A stretch of DNA of 64,000 nucleotides from Taenia hydatigena (lineage: Eukaryota; Platyhelminthes; Cestoda; Cyclophyllidea; Taeniidae), in assembly GCA_036345935.2 (NCBI GenBank), contig JADWOT020000005.1, forward strand, positions 682,001 through 746,000, read 5' to 3'. This document shows positions 52,001 through 64,000 of this stretch, in pieces. The notes below the pieces were generated by a model. That model was not told where the DNA came from and did no database searches. It saw only the letters and a list, made by a program, of their open reading frames with translations. Each line of letters starts with the position of its first letter. Within the stretch, counting starts at the first letter, position 1. The translations under genes were made by a program, and so were the position numbers.

Positions 52001-52640
52001 CCCATTCACCTTGCTGCGAACAGCTACAGAACGTTGAGTGTTCACAAAAATCCATATTAAGTGCATGAAAGTTTATGATATCGCTTCAAACAATCATACC
52101 ACGCCCAACCATTGGCGACGTGCATAGGTCGAAACAAGTGTAAAACAGCAAAGGAACCCGTGCAAGTTATTGACTTGTTAATGCTTTATTGAACCATGGC
52201 ACAAAGTGTAAGGCAAATGGTTTTGGAAATTGCTCCAATCATTCACCTGAGGTTTATTTACAGACAAAATCCTCGAAATTATTATGCCAAAAGAACTTTT
52301 TTAAGATGACGCTCCTTCTTTGTTTCGACTTTATGGCACAGTTGACAACAAAAAATCCTTGATAGAAGCAGTGCTGCGATTTGACTGCGGTTATTATCAA
52401 GGCAACTTTTGATAAAATGGTGTTAATTAGCAAATCTGTTGCATCGGCAAAGGTAAACTAAGACAGGACATAGGATTGTAGTAGAAAAGAGGCATTTCAT
52501 GGGTCTAAGTGATGGGCATGCGGATTTGTATGAGAGTAGAAGGTGAGTCGCATAAAATGATAATAATTGCCACGTGCGCATGAAAGATTGGCAATGAATT
52601 TACGAAAACCAAAAGCAAAAGCTCCTAATGAGGAATAAAA
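49080..52640. other. Spacer between the two duplicated segments, no supported gene
   Basis: About 3.5 kb that separates the diverged copies. It contains the 24-bp palindrome and two competing frames at 49789-50205 (minus) and 49926-50174 (plus), neither recognisable. Confidence 0.5.
49786..49809. repeat. Perfect 24-bp palindrome
   Basis: AAGTCATGTGGT followed at once by ACCACATGACTT, with no loop, centred on GGTACC between 49797 and 49798. It is far longer than expected by chance in 64 kb and lies between the two duplicated segments. It could be a binding site for a dimeric factor or a cruciform-prone site. Flanking DNA gives no further symmetry. Confidence 0.85.
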
Positions 52641-53990
52641 GCTAACATCTTCTCACACATCAAATGGCAAAGACCATTTAAGAAACAGCAGGCTGAATAA
52701 CCACCTGAAATCGCCATTTTCGTGCTCCATCTGGGTCTACATCTAAAAAAAGCTTAGGGCTAAAAGCACCCTTACATTCTAAGTAAATATTAGTGCATTT
52801 AAGCAATCAGCTGCATCCAGCTTTATTAAAAAATTAAAAAAAGCCATGGAAATTGTTAGAAAAATTTGCCAACAGGACAGGAGAGATAAAATACATAAGC
52901 ACAATCTTTACAGATTTAACCACGTGGCATAAATATATGCTTAATTATGCTAAAATCTCTAGCAGGTTAGCAACCGGTAGTAACTTTCCACATCACATCC
53001 TTGTAGAATGATATCAAAAGGTGGGCAGTGTACTACCTTAGAAATATTTACACAATCTTCAGCACCGCGAATGAACTGAATCTAAATACCTGTTCTGCTA
53101 AATAAACAGCATAGACTGCCTAGTTTGTGCCATTGCAAGAACCTAATGTAGGCTTCAAATCGCGGCTGTATGCACTGGATAAAATGAGTGATCGAGGTGC
53201 CGCAGAAGAAGCTATGAAGCAGGTAACTAATCTACCTTGAGCAATAAAGCTGCTCCTTCCAAAGGCAAGGACAACCAAAGCGTCTCTGCTAATGCGTTAA
53301 GACAGAAGAAGCATTTATTAGCTTTCACTGGTATTTTTGTGTAGCCAAAGTCAAGAAAGCAGCGACCATTATTTTTTCGTATAACCTTTGTAGACTGCTG
53401 TCTTCGAGTAGTACCAGAATTTATTTAGGGTTATTGGAAGCCTATAGAAAAGGAGCAATGTAATCACGCAAATGCTACCTCTCAGTTTAAGCTTTTTAAG
53501 GGCCATATGATGGACAATACGTTAAAGCAGTAAGCTTCACTTGATTTTTTTATATTAGCATAAAATTTGTCGATATCATTAAAAGTAAGTCGAAAATGCC
53601 AGCAATTAAAATTGTACATGCATGAATTTACTCCAGAGGCATTTAGTTAAAGCAGCAACCTTATGTTTATTTTAACAAATTCTCCCCGACATCTTGTATC
53701 GGAGTATGCGCGGAGGTGATTCGAGTTTGTTGATTTCTGACTGCTTTGAGAGTTCAGTTTTGATTCATTTCCTGATCGCACTTATTAATGGAGTAATCCG
53801 AGTTTGGTGCCTCGTATTTGGCCAATGATTGCACAGTTTCGCTTCAGCGTCTCCGTGCCGTTGGGATTCTTATGCCGTTTAATTCGCTGGACCATCCCTT
53901 ATTCCTTCAGTTATTCCGTTTGTTCTCCCATTGCCGTTACCGGATCATGCTTGACAACTCCGTTCTCTTGGTTGCCTCATTATCAGCAGG
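52640..53990. repeat. Diverged duplicated segment, copy 2
   Basis: Direct-orientation copy of 47750-49080. At the position matching the ATG of the 61-codon frame in copy 1, this copy reads ATGGAGTAA at 53788, so the frame stops at once. A different frame is open from 53804 to 54079 (contains RFSVSVPLGFLCRLIRW), which I would not call a gene on this evidence. No terminal repeats mark either copy as a transposon. Confidence 0.7.
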
Positions 53991-53999
53991 TGACTACCG

Positions 54000-56900
54000 A
54001 AAAGTATATTGCCGCATTCCTTTTTCTAAATTTTACACTGTGTGCTCATAATTATACAATGGAATATCGTAGTACTTGATACTTGGATATTGAAGTAATC
54101 TGCTGAGATAAAGAGCATATTCGTTGGCAAATGATATAATTTTTTACTTGAGTTAAGGAACATATCAGTGGTGCTGCTGCTTTATCATACCGAATTTGTT
54201 AGTCTCTGGTAGAAAATGAGCCCCTGCGAAATGCATAACGACTGCCTCTTCCCGGCGTAGAGTGACCAACAACTTGCATATTTATGTACGGTAAAAGTCA
54301 TTAAGGCCATTAAGCACACGTCAGAGAACCTGAGACACTTTGTTCAGAAGGCTAATCTCTCTTATAGGTTGAACCGCGTTCTATGAGTTTACCTTAGCAT
54401 GGCCTAAATTTGACTAACTGAGTGTGGGATGTTCTCCTAAAGCTAAACGTAGTAAAAAGTTGCATGCATGTGCGATATGTAGAAACAAGGGCCGTTGAAA
54501 TAAAAGGCCAAATATTTGTTAACCATTTCTATACGCATTTCGGGGCTGAAATCTGGAGGTGATGGTTAAAGATGAGACCATACAATTCCTACAGTGAGCA
54601 AGAAAAAACCTTAGCTAACTAATTAGCTAGACATTTTGCGTAAACCTTGTGCTAGAAAAGAACATGCTCCTGTAGGACGGACCCATACTTTGAAAATTTA
54701 TTGATAGGATAGTGGGAATTAAATACAGGCCAGAGGATTTAAAGAAGAGGGAGGGAGAATGCTGCGCGTTAAAGAATTAAAAGAAATGTAACTCAGTCTT
54801 GTGCATGCTTTCAGAAGTAGCAGTTTATCTTTACGAAATGCTCAGCACGTGTAATATTGACATGCTGCTCTAGTGTGACATTCTTAACAGCCTATTTTAC
54901 AGTTTTAAAATAAGCGGAGAACTGAGTTTAGTCATTTGCCCTGTTTGGGAATAGAGGCCATGCAAATCGTCATTCTTAGAGACCCTTGTCAAAGGCTGCT
55001 ACCACAGTATCCGGAGCGATGGCGCCATTTTCAGATCCTTTGTCCATGTCAAGAAAAAAATTAATGTATTGGGCACCAGTTGCGATTGCCATTCATACCT
55101 TATGTAATTCGGCGTAATGTAGCTGTGTGGATTCGTCCTTAGCATAACTGAGTAATTACTTTATGTAAATGTGCTACAAATTTCTTACATAGCCCAAACG
55201 CGGAGTTTTGATTAGTAAGTGTAAAGCAGGCACATTTTGATGCCGCGTGGATCACGTTTATCAAAATAACATCTAAAGCAAATGCGTTGCATTTGTACTG
55301 CATTTTTTGCTATCTAACTGTGACACTCATTCCGCTTTTTCTCGGGTATGTCATTTTATTTAGCGGAATAATGCCAAATAATGACAGGGCAATTCCTTTG
55401 AGAAAAATTAAACATCTCTGAAAGTAGTTGTTTTATTAGATGGATATATAGATAGACCAGCACAATGACTGATGATTCAATGGTAAAAAGGTTGTCGTCT
55501 TCATATCTATGATTAAACCTATTTTTACGTTGCCCCTAGGTTTTATCAAAGACAACTTTTAGAAGAATGCTGATTTGAATGTAGTCCTATTGGGCAACAT
55601 CCATGTGTATGTGGGATCTTGATTTATTTGCTCATAATCGCTCACTAGATATTTGTGACAATTGCAGCATAGATTAATTGAAATTTTCTAGGCTGTATTT
55701 TTTGTTGTTGACTGGTCCTAACCCGCATTCGGTTGATAAGCAAATGTGTCACATATACATTACTGGCTGATAGCTCTGTCCCTGTTGGATAAGAAATTTC
55801 CACCTGAAAATTCGGCTCTGCTGGCCGCTCTTAATGATCGAACACGAAGATTCCAATCGCTGAGGCAACTCGCTTACCCAGGCATAGAAATGGGCTCCAC
55901 TGGCAAAACTGCTTATCGCCAAATTGAGCACGCATCTTGGTGAGGACGTACTACACATGGAAAGAAGAAGAGGAACTATACCTTGGGAGTGAATCCACAT
56001 GCTGAACAGAAGTCGAAGGTAAGGTAGGAACATAGATTCTGATTATTTTGTGTGTTCCTTCATGTTGTTATAGTAGTACTTCCGTGCACAGAATGGATTA
56101 ATTTATTTGTTCTCCGCTAGGAATATGGTGTTTACCAATGCGTTTGCATTTTCACAAGTTGATTGAACCTGCTGAGGATGCGTTTGCAACGCGTTTCACC
56201 GAGATCACTCTTCGTGTTACGTTGGACATACACGTGTGGCATGTGTTTCATACCACCAAGTCATGGCTGGCAAGAATATCCTATGTACTTAAAGCAATGA
56301 AGGTGGTGAAGTACGGTTGTGTTTTGTGGTATTTGAGAAGGAGGTGGAGGTGGGGGAGAGATTGATGGGTTACAGAACTAGATGCAGTTAGCGTCGTTGT
56401 TTAGGCGAAAGGGCACTACTGTTGGGTGTGGTGATGAAGATTGCTGTTAAGTAGATGAAGCAGGGGTTCACTGTGACTGGGGTAGTGCTTGCTAGACTAC
56501 TTTGTGTTGTGGCTTTATGACTATGGGTAATTCGTAAGGTATGCGCAAACAAATGGCGTAGAAGTTGATTGAAAGGGGAAGTGTTGAGTTCAGCTCTGCC
56601 TTGTGTAGGGTGTTAGGCTGTCTGTGAAGGAGAAAAAGGATTAAGAAAAGAGGATGGGAGGTGGAGGAGGGCACAGAGAGTGGAAAGTGCGTCATTCCAC
56701 ACATTACCCTGCCATTTTCGACGTTTGAATCTTGAGGTAGGATGTAAGTGCTACTGAAATGGTGCTCGGTAGGTGGCGCTTTACCAATCGGTGTTTGATG
56801 ATCTCTGGATAAGCGAAAGAGAGACATGAGTAATTTTACGTGAATTTATTGGTGCAATAATCACACTCCTAATTTTTAAGATTTTGCGCCTTAGAAGAGG

Positions 56901-59900
56901 CGTGGAAAGCAAATAACTCGATTTAATAACTATCGCATTTTAAGTTTTATTAGCCTTACACTTGTACCAGCATACGCCAAAACACGAAGGTACGTGTGTT
57001 GATTTTGGTTGCCGCAGATCACAAGTTACACGGCGTTACAGCCAAGCATAACTTCACCTTTGGATTTCAGAAAGGGTACATTGTCTAGGTCTGTGGTCAG
57101 CTTGCAGTGGACGTGAAACGCCTATTTTGCCTGTTTTGACTTGTGTTTAAAAACGTGGAGAAGCTGCAGTAAATAGTGCCTTTGCTATCACTCGATAGTG
57201 GATAAAACTCAAAGAGGGGACCAGCGCCCTAATCTAGTCTCATAGCCAATTGCTCGATCGTCTCTCACCTATCAGTTCGCATACAAAACATATTAAATGC
57301 GACTGAAGCCTACTTAGGGCGGTGCCTTACTTCGGGTTTATTCTCTACGCCAAATAGCTTTAATTTATAGGATTCATCATAATCGTACTCAAAGTGCTAA
57401 TCATCCACTTAAATACTGCTCAGTCATTTATCCTTATGGTTCGCATAATTGAAGTTGTGAGAAATAGCGGAATAAGGTCCAAAATGTTTAATTTGGATTC
57501 ATTTTATGAGTCATATTTGGCCGCTGCTCTAGTAAGTGAGGTTACGTAAGTTTGGTCGCACAGTTCTATCTATTTGCTAGAGGCCATTAATGCGTCAATT
57601 TTAGGAACAAAAAACGTAAAAAAGCATAAATATTGCACATTATCTTATTATTGACGCAAAACTAAATAATAGGATTGAAGTCGTAAACCCGCCACTAACT
57701 GCGTCGGCCGAGTTCTTTTCAGATGTGTCGTTATCTTGTAGCATTTAAAATGTATGCAAGTGAGTTTAGGTGAACAACGTTTGAATTAGTTTGATCGGCG
57801 CAATACTTGAGGAGAGCTGAATTAGCGCAAGTAAAAGGAGTTCTCCAATCCTGTCTTTCACACCACAGTACAAGTTGTAGCTACACTAGCAGTAACTGTT
57901 TGTAAATAGTCACTATGTGGTCATATATGGTCGTAGTGATGCAGATAACTTGTCTTAACCCGCGCTTCCATCTCCTCATATATGAACACACTTATCCCAA
58001 CTTAGAGTGAACATCAAGCGCTTGTCAATGGAAGGGGCATTTTTTCCATCAAACAAGATGATAATTTTGTGTTCCGTGTCCTGCAGTCGAGATACTTGTA
58101 GAATATCGAGAAACTGGCAAATATTGAAAAATAAATTGATGCTGCAAGTGCTCTCCTAGGATGAAGAAAATACACAGAAACTTCCTTTAAGTCTGTTCTT
58201 CTACTTCTGATTATCTGTGTATTTCAGTGTAGGGACGCGGTAGAAGATTTCGTATTTATGGACAATTGTGAATTTGTGCCTAGCAAGAGTATCCAGAATA
58301 TTTTGAGTCCGGTAACACACATGCATCCATGTAAGTGCGATGGTAACAACTAGAAGCCCCTTCTTTACTACTGCCTGCATTCGCAGCACATGTGATCTGG
58401 CATGTGGTCGACTCACCTAAGAACCAGCCATTCGATGATCATACAGGTGAAAGAGACGAAGAACTGTTAGAATGAGCATCAGCTTCCCATTTCCTATGAA
58501 AGGGCACACAAATTGGCCGCATCGTATGCTGCAAACACAGTGAGGAGGTGTTCGCAAAGTGCACCTAGATAAGGACACCTCTTGGAAGGCGATCTTCAGC
58601 GTAAACTCTTTCATGCTCGATATTAACTAGTGATTTGCCACTGAGTCGGCCCGGTTGACGCACTATAATTAATTAGACAATTACGACTAGGAGACTCCGA
58701 GCTGTGGTGACCTGCTGCCGCTTGATGGGTTGGCAATCCGAATTTTGTTTCGAATTACCTTCTTACTTACAACTCTCTTCTCCACCTCTCATGCTCAAGT
58801 GTATCATCAGCGCGTTCTAACAAAAGATGCCCCCCAACTTCCTCCCCATCTTCTTACTTCTGCTCCAAACAAGCAGTATTTTCCTGAATTCTTTTAAATA
58901 ACTTCACTGACAGCAGCGTATCCAACAGATCTCTAGTTTTATCGATTCACTCATCTCATACCTTTTAAAACCATGCTTACTCCTTCCCACCGAATTCAGG
59001 CGCCCAAACAGAAGGCTATTTTCTCCGTTGCCTGGCCATCCATCCATACATATATCTAGGCCTTCGTAACTTCATTGGGTGGGGTGGACCCATGCCAAGC
59101 AAACAGCTCGAATCTTTTCCGCACGCCTTGCTTATTCATTTTAATAAAATATTGCACCCTCTTTTATCTTGATGCAAGAGCCATGATTTGCGTTAATTTC
59201 CTTCACGGCGGAATCTAGGCAAAGTTAATGGAACAATTATGCACATTTGTTGCCTCTAAACTCCGATGGCATGACTCATTAGACCCTTCAGTAAACCAGA
59301 AGTTGTATGATACACGTGCGGGAGAAAACAAATTGCCCTATTGCAAGAATGGGTGCTATTGCTTTGGCTATTACTCTGCTGAGAAAGAGGAATCCTGCCT
59401 AGCCTCCTCCTCGTCCTTGCCTTTTACGCTCTCAACCACCTCAAAATTTTCTCCGTCAGAATTCCTTCCTTCCTGATGGGTACATAACATGCACTAATTC
59501 GCATCATACGCCTGGTAATAGTTGCTAATCCTCGTTACATTTCTCATATGCATAGGTAGCAACCAACCAATTGGTAAAGCTCATTAATCTGGGCAGGGGA
59601 TCTGGCGACCTTCTTGCAAGAAGGGACTATGAATGTCCGATGATGCAATAACTTAGAGTCGAATATGCATGATATGCACTTAAAGGACAAAGAATAATCT
59701 GGCTCGTTCCTTGTCAGCCGACTTTACCGCAGCAATACCTACTGCTTAAATGGGCGCTTCCAGTGGCCGAAATGAACTCTTTAATGAGCGTTGGCCACTG
59801 TGGTTTGTAAAGTAAACAAAGGTTTGCTGTTCGTGCTCTGATCTGCATTAGCAGGCGCAGAAATTTATTTTGAGCGACTCTAAATCATTAGCGTTACAAA

Positions 59901-62900
59901 TGCCTGATGGCGTGTGCAGCTCAGCTTTTGATAAAAAGACGCAGCAGCATTTCTCTGGCCACTCTTTACCCTCTAACAGTATGATACCTTAGCTGATTCG
60001 GAGAGCAAGTGCCAATCCGCATTCGGCATCTAAAAATATGGGAAAAAAGACCACATCGACGAAATCCTGATTTGAGTTACTACATGAACCATGCAACCAT
60101 TTGAGTGTCGGCGTCATTACAGCATTATTGAAACACCGTTTGGGCGGATGTAAGAAGTGGTGCATAAGCTATGCGCCATGTTGCTAAGTGCATCACATCC
60201 TATTTTTGACAATAAATGTTAATAAATTTGCCACAATTCATTTCGCCAAAATTATGGTGGATGTGCGCTTTATAATGATCGTGCATAAATAATTATCAGA
60301 ATCTTTACGGCAAATAATCATTTTGGATGATCAACCCAAAAATTGATTTATTCGAGTGGTTGTCAATCTCCTTAAGTGCGATTGACATTGTCACGATTTT
60401 GGCATGACTTCAAGCACGTAAGCCCGTGATCTGTAATGAACTAGCCAGGACATTTTCGCGAGTTATTATCGTGTCCCATGATGGATCTTGTGTGCCCACC
60501 ACGCCCTTCCAAAAACTGTGACTGTGTATGCTTCTTCCTAACAACGACTGCTCAGCATTTAATTTCCAGTGACAGCACTCAACATTGGATGCTCAGAGTC
60601 AATGTACTCTAAGGTAAGCATGAAGTGAAACGGAAAGGTGGGTTACCATGCCCAAGCAAATGTGCAGCAGGTAATTGTGTAAGCATTGGTGTGGCTGCCA
60701 AAGTGAATCTCGATTACTATTTATCCACTGGTACAATAATTCCAGAAATGCAGTTATAAATTCATGCCATGATATCAGCACTCAACTTCGGCCCATCAAA
60801 TCACGCGCAGATTTTACTTAAAGAAATTCATGTCATTTTTAATTAGGAAAGGGCAACATACCTGAACTTTCACCTCTTTTGCTCATTTTACGATGCTTTT
60901 TTAGTTTTTAGACGAAATATGAAAAGCGCGATCTTTTTCTGCCACCTTAGAACTTTTATCACAGTGGTTGACATTGCATGAATAGATAGTTCCCGCATTA
61001 AAGTTATTTGCGTAAGTAAATGCCAAGGTATAAGTCAATGCTCACCAAGACGCCCCAGAAGGAGTCACATTTGCAAAGCACTAAAATGTCTAAATGGAGA
61101 TCATGATTTTTCGTTCTCGGAAGGACTTATGGTAATTCACGGGTACAATATCCGTTCGACCTTCTTCCGATTCGACAGCTTCTGTTTCCAACCAAGGCTT
61201 CCAACTTAACAGCTTGCTATGCAGTCCGAGAATAAGACAAAGCTCTTTTGGTCTTTTTTAATCAGCACGTTAATTTTACCTAACTAACTTGCGCATCACT
61301 GCGTGTTTGACAAATCGTTTGCAACTTTTAGCGATTTACTTCTCATGCACATTCCGTCGCCGCCCTGAATGATTTGACGATTTGCATTAGCCCAGCAGCT
61401 GAAAAGCATGGTATGCACATGGCATCACTTTAATAATGGGAGAGCTAAAATGCAGCCGCCTTAAAATAAATTTTAAAATCATTTTCTGCATGTGTTCTTT
61501 CGCTAATCCAGGCGAATCTTTTTCGTAGCAAGATTAAATTTTGGGGCCAATGCGAAAATCACCAGACCGTATTGGCGTGACATAAGCGAAATCATCTGCA
61601 AAAGCAGTGTAACCAACCTGCCTACGCTGTCACGTACCTTCACCTGAGTAAATTAAGAGATTTAGGCCAAAGCGACCAACATTCTGCTCACGTCAGTCAT
61701 ATGTGTGCCATTCTGGCGCAAATATCGGCTACATTTGTTAAGGTAGAGTTCGCAACTGCACACGCTCTTAGTCACTGTGCCTTGGTTTTGGGAACTCTGT
61801 CTTTGCGCAGGGTATCCAGGAAGGGGTAAGTTAGTAAAACCCTTGTATATCACATCTGCCGCGATGAAAATTGTGGCTACTGGAATGGATAAGGATAGAA
61901 TGTGCAATGACTTTCATGACTTTACGAAGTGTCTAGCTGGCGAATGTTTCGTTTAACCGTTCCAGGGTTGCAGTTGCATCGCTGGTAAAAGCTGCTGGAA
62001 ATAAAATGTCAATATCAAACTAAGGCGACTGGTGGCTCCGTCAACACGGCATCTTCAGGTGGAGCGCTTCTCTCGATTTACTCGTCACCGGTTCGTGCCT
62101 TCTCACTAGATTCGCAATCGCACCTGCTTTCTCGTCTCGCAACGACAACGCTTCCAGCTTCCCTTATCCGGCAACGCAAATACCCTACTTTTTGTAACTT
62201 TGCGATTAGTACCTCTTCATACCTCTGCACTCTGCTGATATCCTCATGCAAATGACAATGCTCAGAACACAAGAACATTCTGAGCAGGATGTAGAGATAA
62301 AAGTAACCCAAGTTCAGAGCACACCTCTGCCCCACCCCATAAATTTATGATGGTTGTTTCGTCATAGGAGTGGGGTTTACCGGGCGATACTCACCAAAGA
62401 GATGCACTTAAGTAAACACATGCCAAATTTTAAAGCACCATTTCTGACACTCACTTTGTGGGTGTTCTCTGCTTTCGGTATTGGTGACTGTCTTCTTCCC
62501 TCTATTATTGTGCATCCCTAATCATTCCATCTAAAACAGTGGTGCAGCTTTGTGCTGACACATCTTGTTGTTTGAAAAAAGCATTAGTTGCTTGACTAGG
62601 AATTGTGTATTACGAGCGAAGCGACTTGATTGTGAGATGACTTCCACAACTCAGAACACACTCTGCATTACGGACGATTAACCCAACGCTGTTAGCTAGG
62701 TGGGAGTGTGGTTTTGCATAGTTTTGCTAGCTCTTCTCGGCCTTCAAATACAGACTTTTTATCAGTGGTCTATCTAATCTTTCTAATTTTTTTCAATTTT
62801 TCCCATACTTGAAAATGGTTCTTGAGGAGAAACCAATGTGCACTAGTCGGTGATACAATAGTCACTGCGTTGCTAGTGGATCAACAAAGCAATATAAAGT

Positions 62901-64000
62901 AAGATGAAAGTAAATAGGGCAAAAATATCCAATTCAATGTGGCTTCCACATAAATTCTTGCGCAATGCTCTCACTCTACTGAGTGCCAGGTAAGTCGTTG
63001 TGGTTGACCCAGACGGATGAGCTGAAGAGCGTCAAATGGTGGGTTTAGAGAGCTTCTAAGGGAGCCAGAGTGAGGCAGTCACATTACTGGCTATGTGGTT
63101 CAGCCGTCTGTTTTAACATTGTTGGGCAAAAGCTCTACTATTGATAAATTGGATGCATGCAGACATGGGACAATTCGTATGGATTCGCAATTAACAGGAA
63201 GAAGAGTATTTTCGGTTGTCGAATGTACAGTGTAGAGTTTGTAAAATACAAAGTACTTTCTGCTATACTTCTTATTAAACAGGGCATGTTCTGATGCTTT
63301 TAAATGTTTTGCTGACCAAAGCTTACATAGTGCAGCGGACAATTAGGAAGAGGAAGTTTTTGAAGAATTAAAACCACTTCCAGCCAGTCACAGCTTGCTT
63401 GCGTAGATTTTACCAAAAGCCATCGACAACTGTCTTTTTAGGCGGTTTATTGAGCTAAAGTTCTTCTAAGCAAAGCGAAGAGCGATAATATCATTGCCAT
63501 CACATTGTTCGTTCATTCCAAGTCACTAGGTTAGAGAAGCATTTGCACTGATGGTAGGACATGTGAACAGAGTGGTATTATTTACAATTGCTTAATGCTG
63601 TGAAAGCGACTTGGTAACACAATAATGGGAGAAGAATTAAATAAGTAGGATGATTTGAAAGGCCAAATGAGCAGCTAATGATGAAACGTGTGCGTGAATT
63701 TACCAAGAGGGTCTTTACAACGCCAGGCTCAAACATGTGCCAAGTTGGTTGTTGTAGTTGAGCCAAAGATATGAACTTCTACTTGTCGTGTGAAGCGGTC
63801 AAAGTAGACTTAGTGATCGTCACGGTGTAAACGAAACCCCACCTTTATCAGCCTAGCTGCAATTTTCAAAGTGGATTCTGCATCACTTCAAACGGCACGC
63901 ACACCACTTTGCACGCTGTCCAAATGTCCATTTCTTACATCAATATGCCATTGCGAAGCTGCGTATGACTTAACGACAAGGCAGTAGCAAAGGACGTAAG
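54000..64000. other. No supported gene apart from the candidate exon at 55.75 kb
   Basis: AT-rich intergenic DNA. Frames reach at most 111 codons (56492-56827, minus) and none has a recognisable motif. No element termini or tRNA-like sequences were noticed. Confidence 0.5.
55746..55939 (+). other. Candidate orphan exon
   Basis: An open frame reads KKFPPENSALLAALNDRTRR then FQSLRQLAYPGIEMG and ends at a good donor (CTTG|GTGAGG, exon end 55939). Codon composition is less AT-rich than its surroundings. No partner exons were found within reach, and the peptide is not recognised. An exon of an unseen gene, or a chance open frame. Confidence 0.25.

Overview
This window looks like nuclear DNA of a metazoan. 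A flatworm (cestode or trematode) is my best guess, but only by inference. AT-rich intergenic DNA dominates, open frames are short and mostly spurious, and the one convincing gene is split into many small exons with GTAAGT-type donors and 72-362 bp introns. I see no bacterial operons, ribosome binding sites, CRISPR arrays or rRNA.

Layout. From 1 to 13.7 kb I see no supportable gene, only pyrimidine-rich intergenic tracts. From 13.7 to 14.9 kb there is a cluster of retroelement debris: two tRNA-Arg-like sequences, a tRNA-Met-like sequence in the opposite orientation, and one short LTR-like element. From 15 to 24.6 kb nothing is supportable. From 24.64 to 29.07 kb, on the minus strand, lies the main gene: a 14-exon model (693 codons plus stop) for a type I membrane protein with a signal peptide, a series of fibronectin type III (FN3)-like domains, a Ser/Thr-rich stalk, one transmembrane helix and a short Pro-rich tail. 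Immediately upstream (29.35-31.5 kb, minus strand) are several coherent but interrupted open segments with good acceptor sites. They may be a decayed or highly split second gene. From 34.8 to 36.2 kb there are four copies of the same LTR-like family, three full-length with target-site duplications and two of them forming an inverted pair.

From 38.0 to 39.1 kb there is a G-rich degenerate repeat zone. From 42.4 to 46.0 kb the strands show a striking pyrimidine-purine-pyrimidine asymmetry, with a 26-bp motif repeated inside the purine block. From 47.75 to 49.1 kb a roughly 1.3 kb segment occurs which is repeated in diverged form at 52.64-54.0 kb. A perfect 24-bp palindrome lies between the copies at 49.79 kb. 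The remainder to 64 kb has no gene I can support.

Overall this is a gene-poor, repeat-bearing stretch around a single cell-surface or secreted FN3 receptor-like gene. No multi-gene pathway can be read from it.
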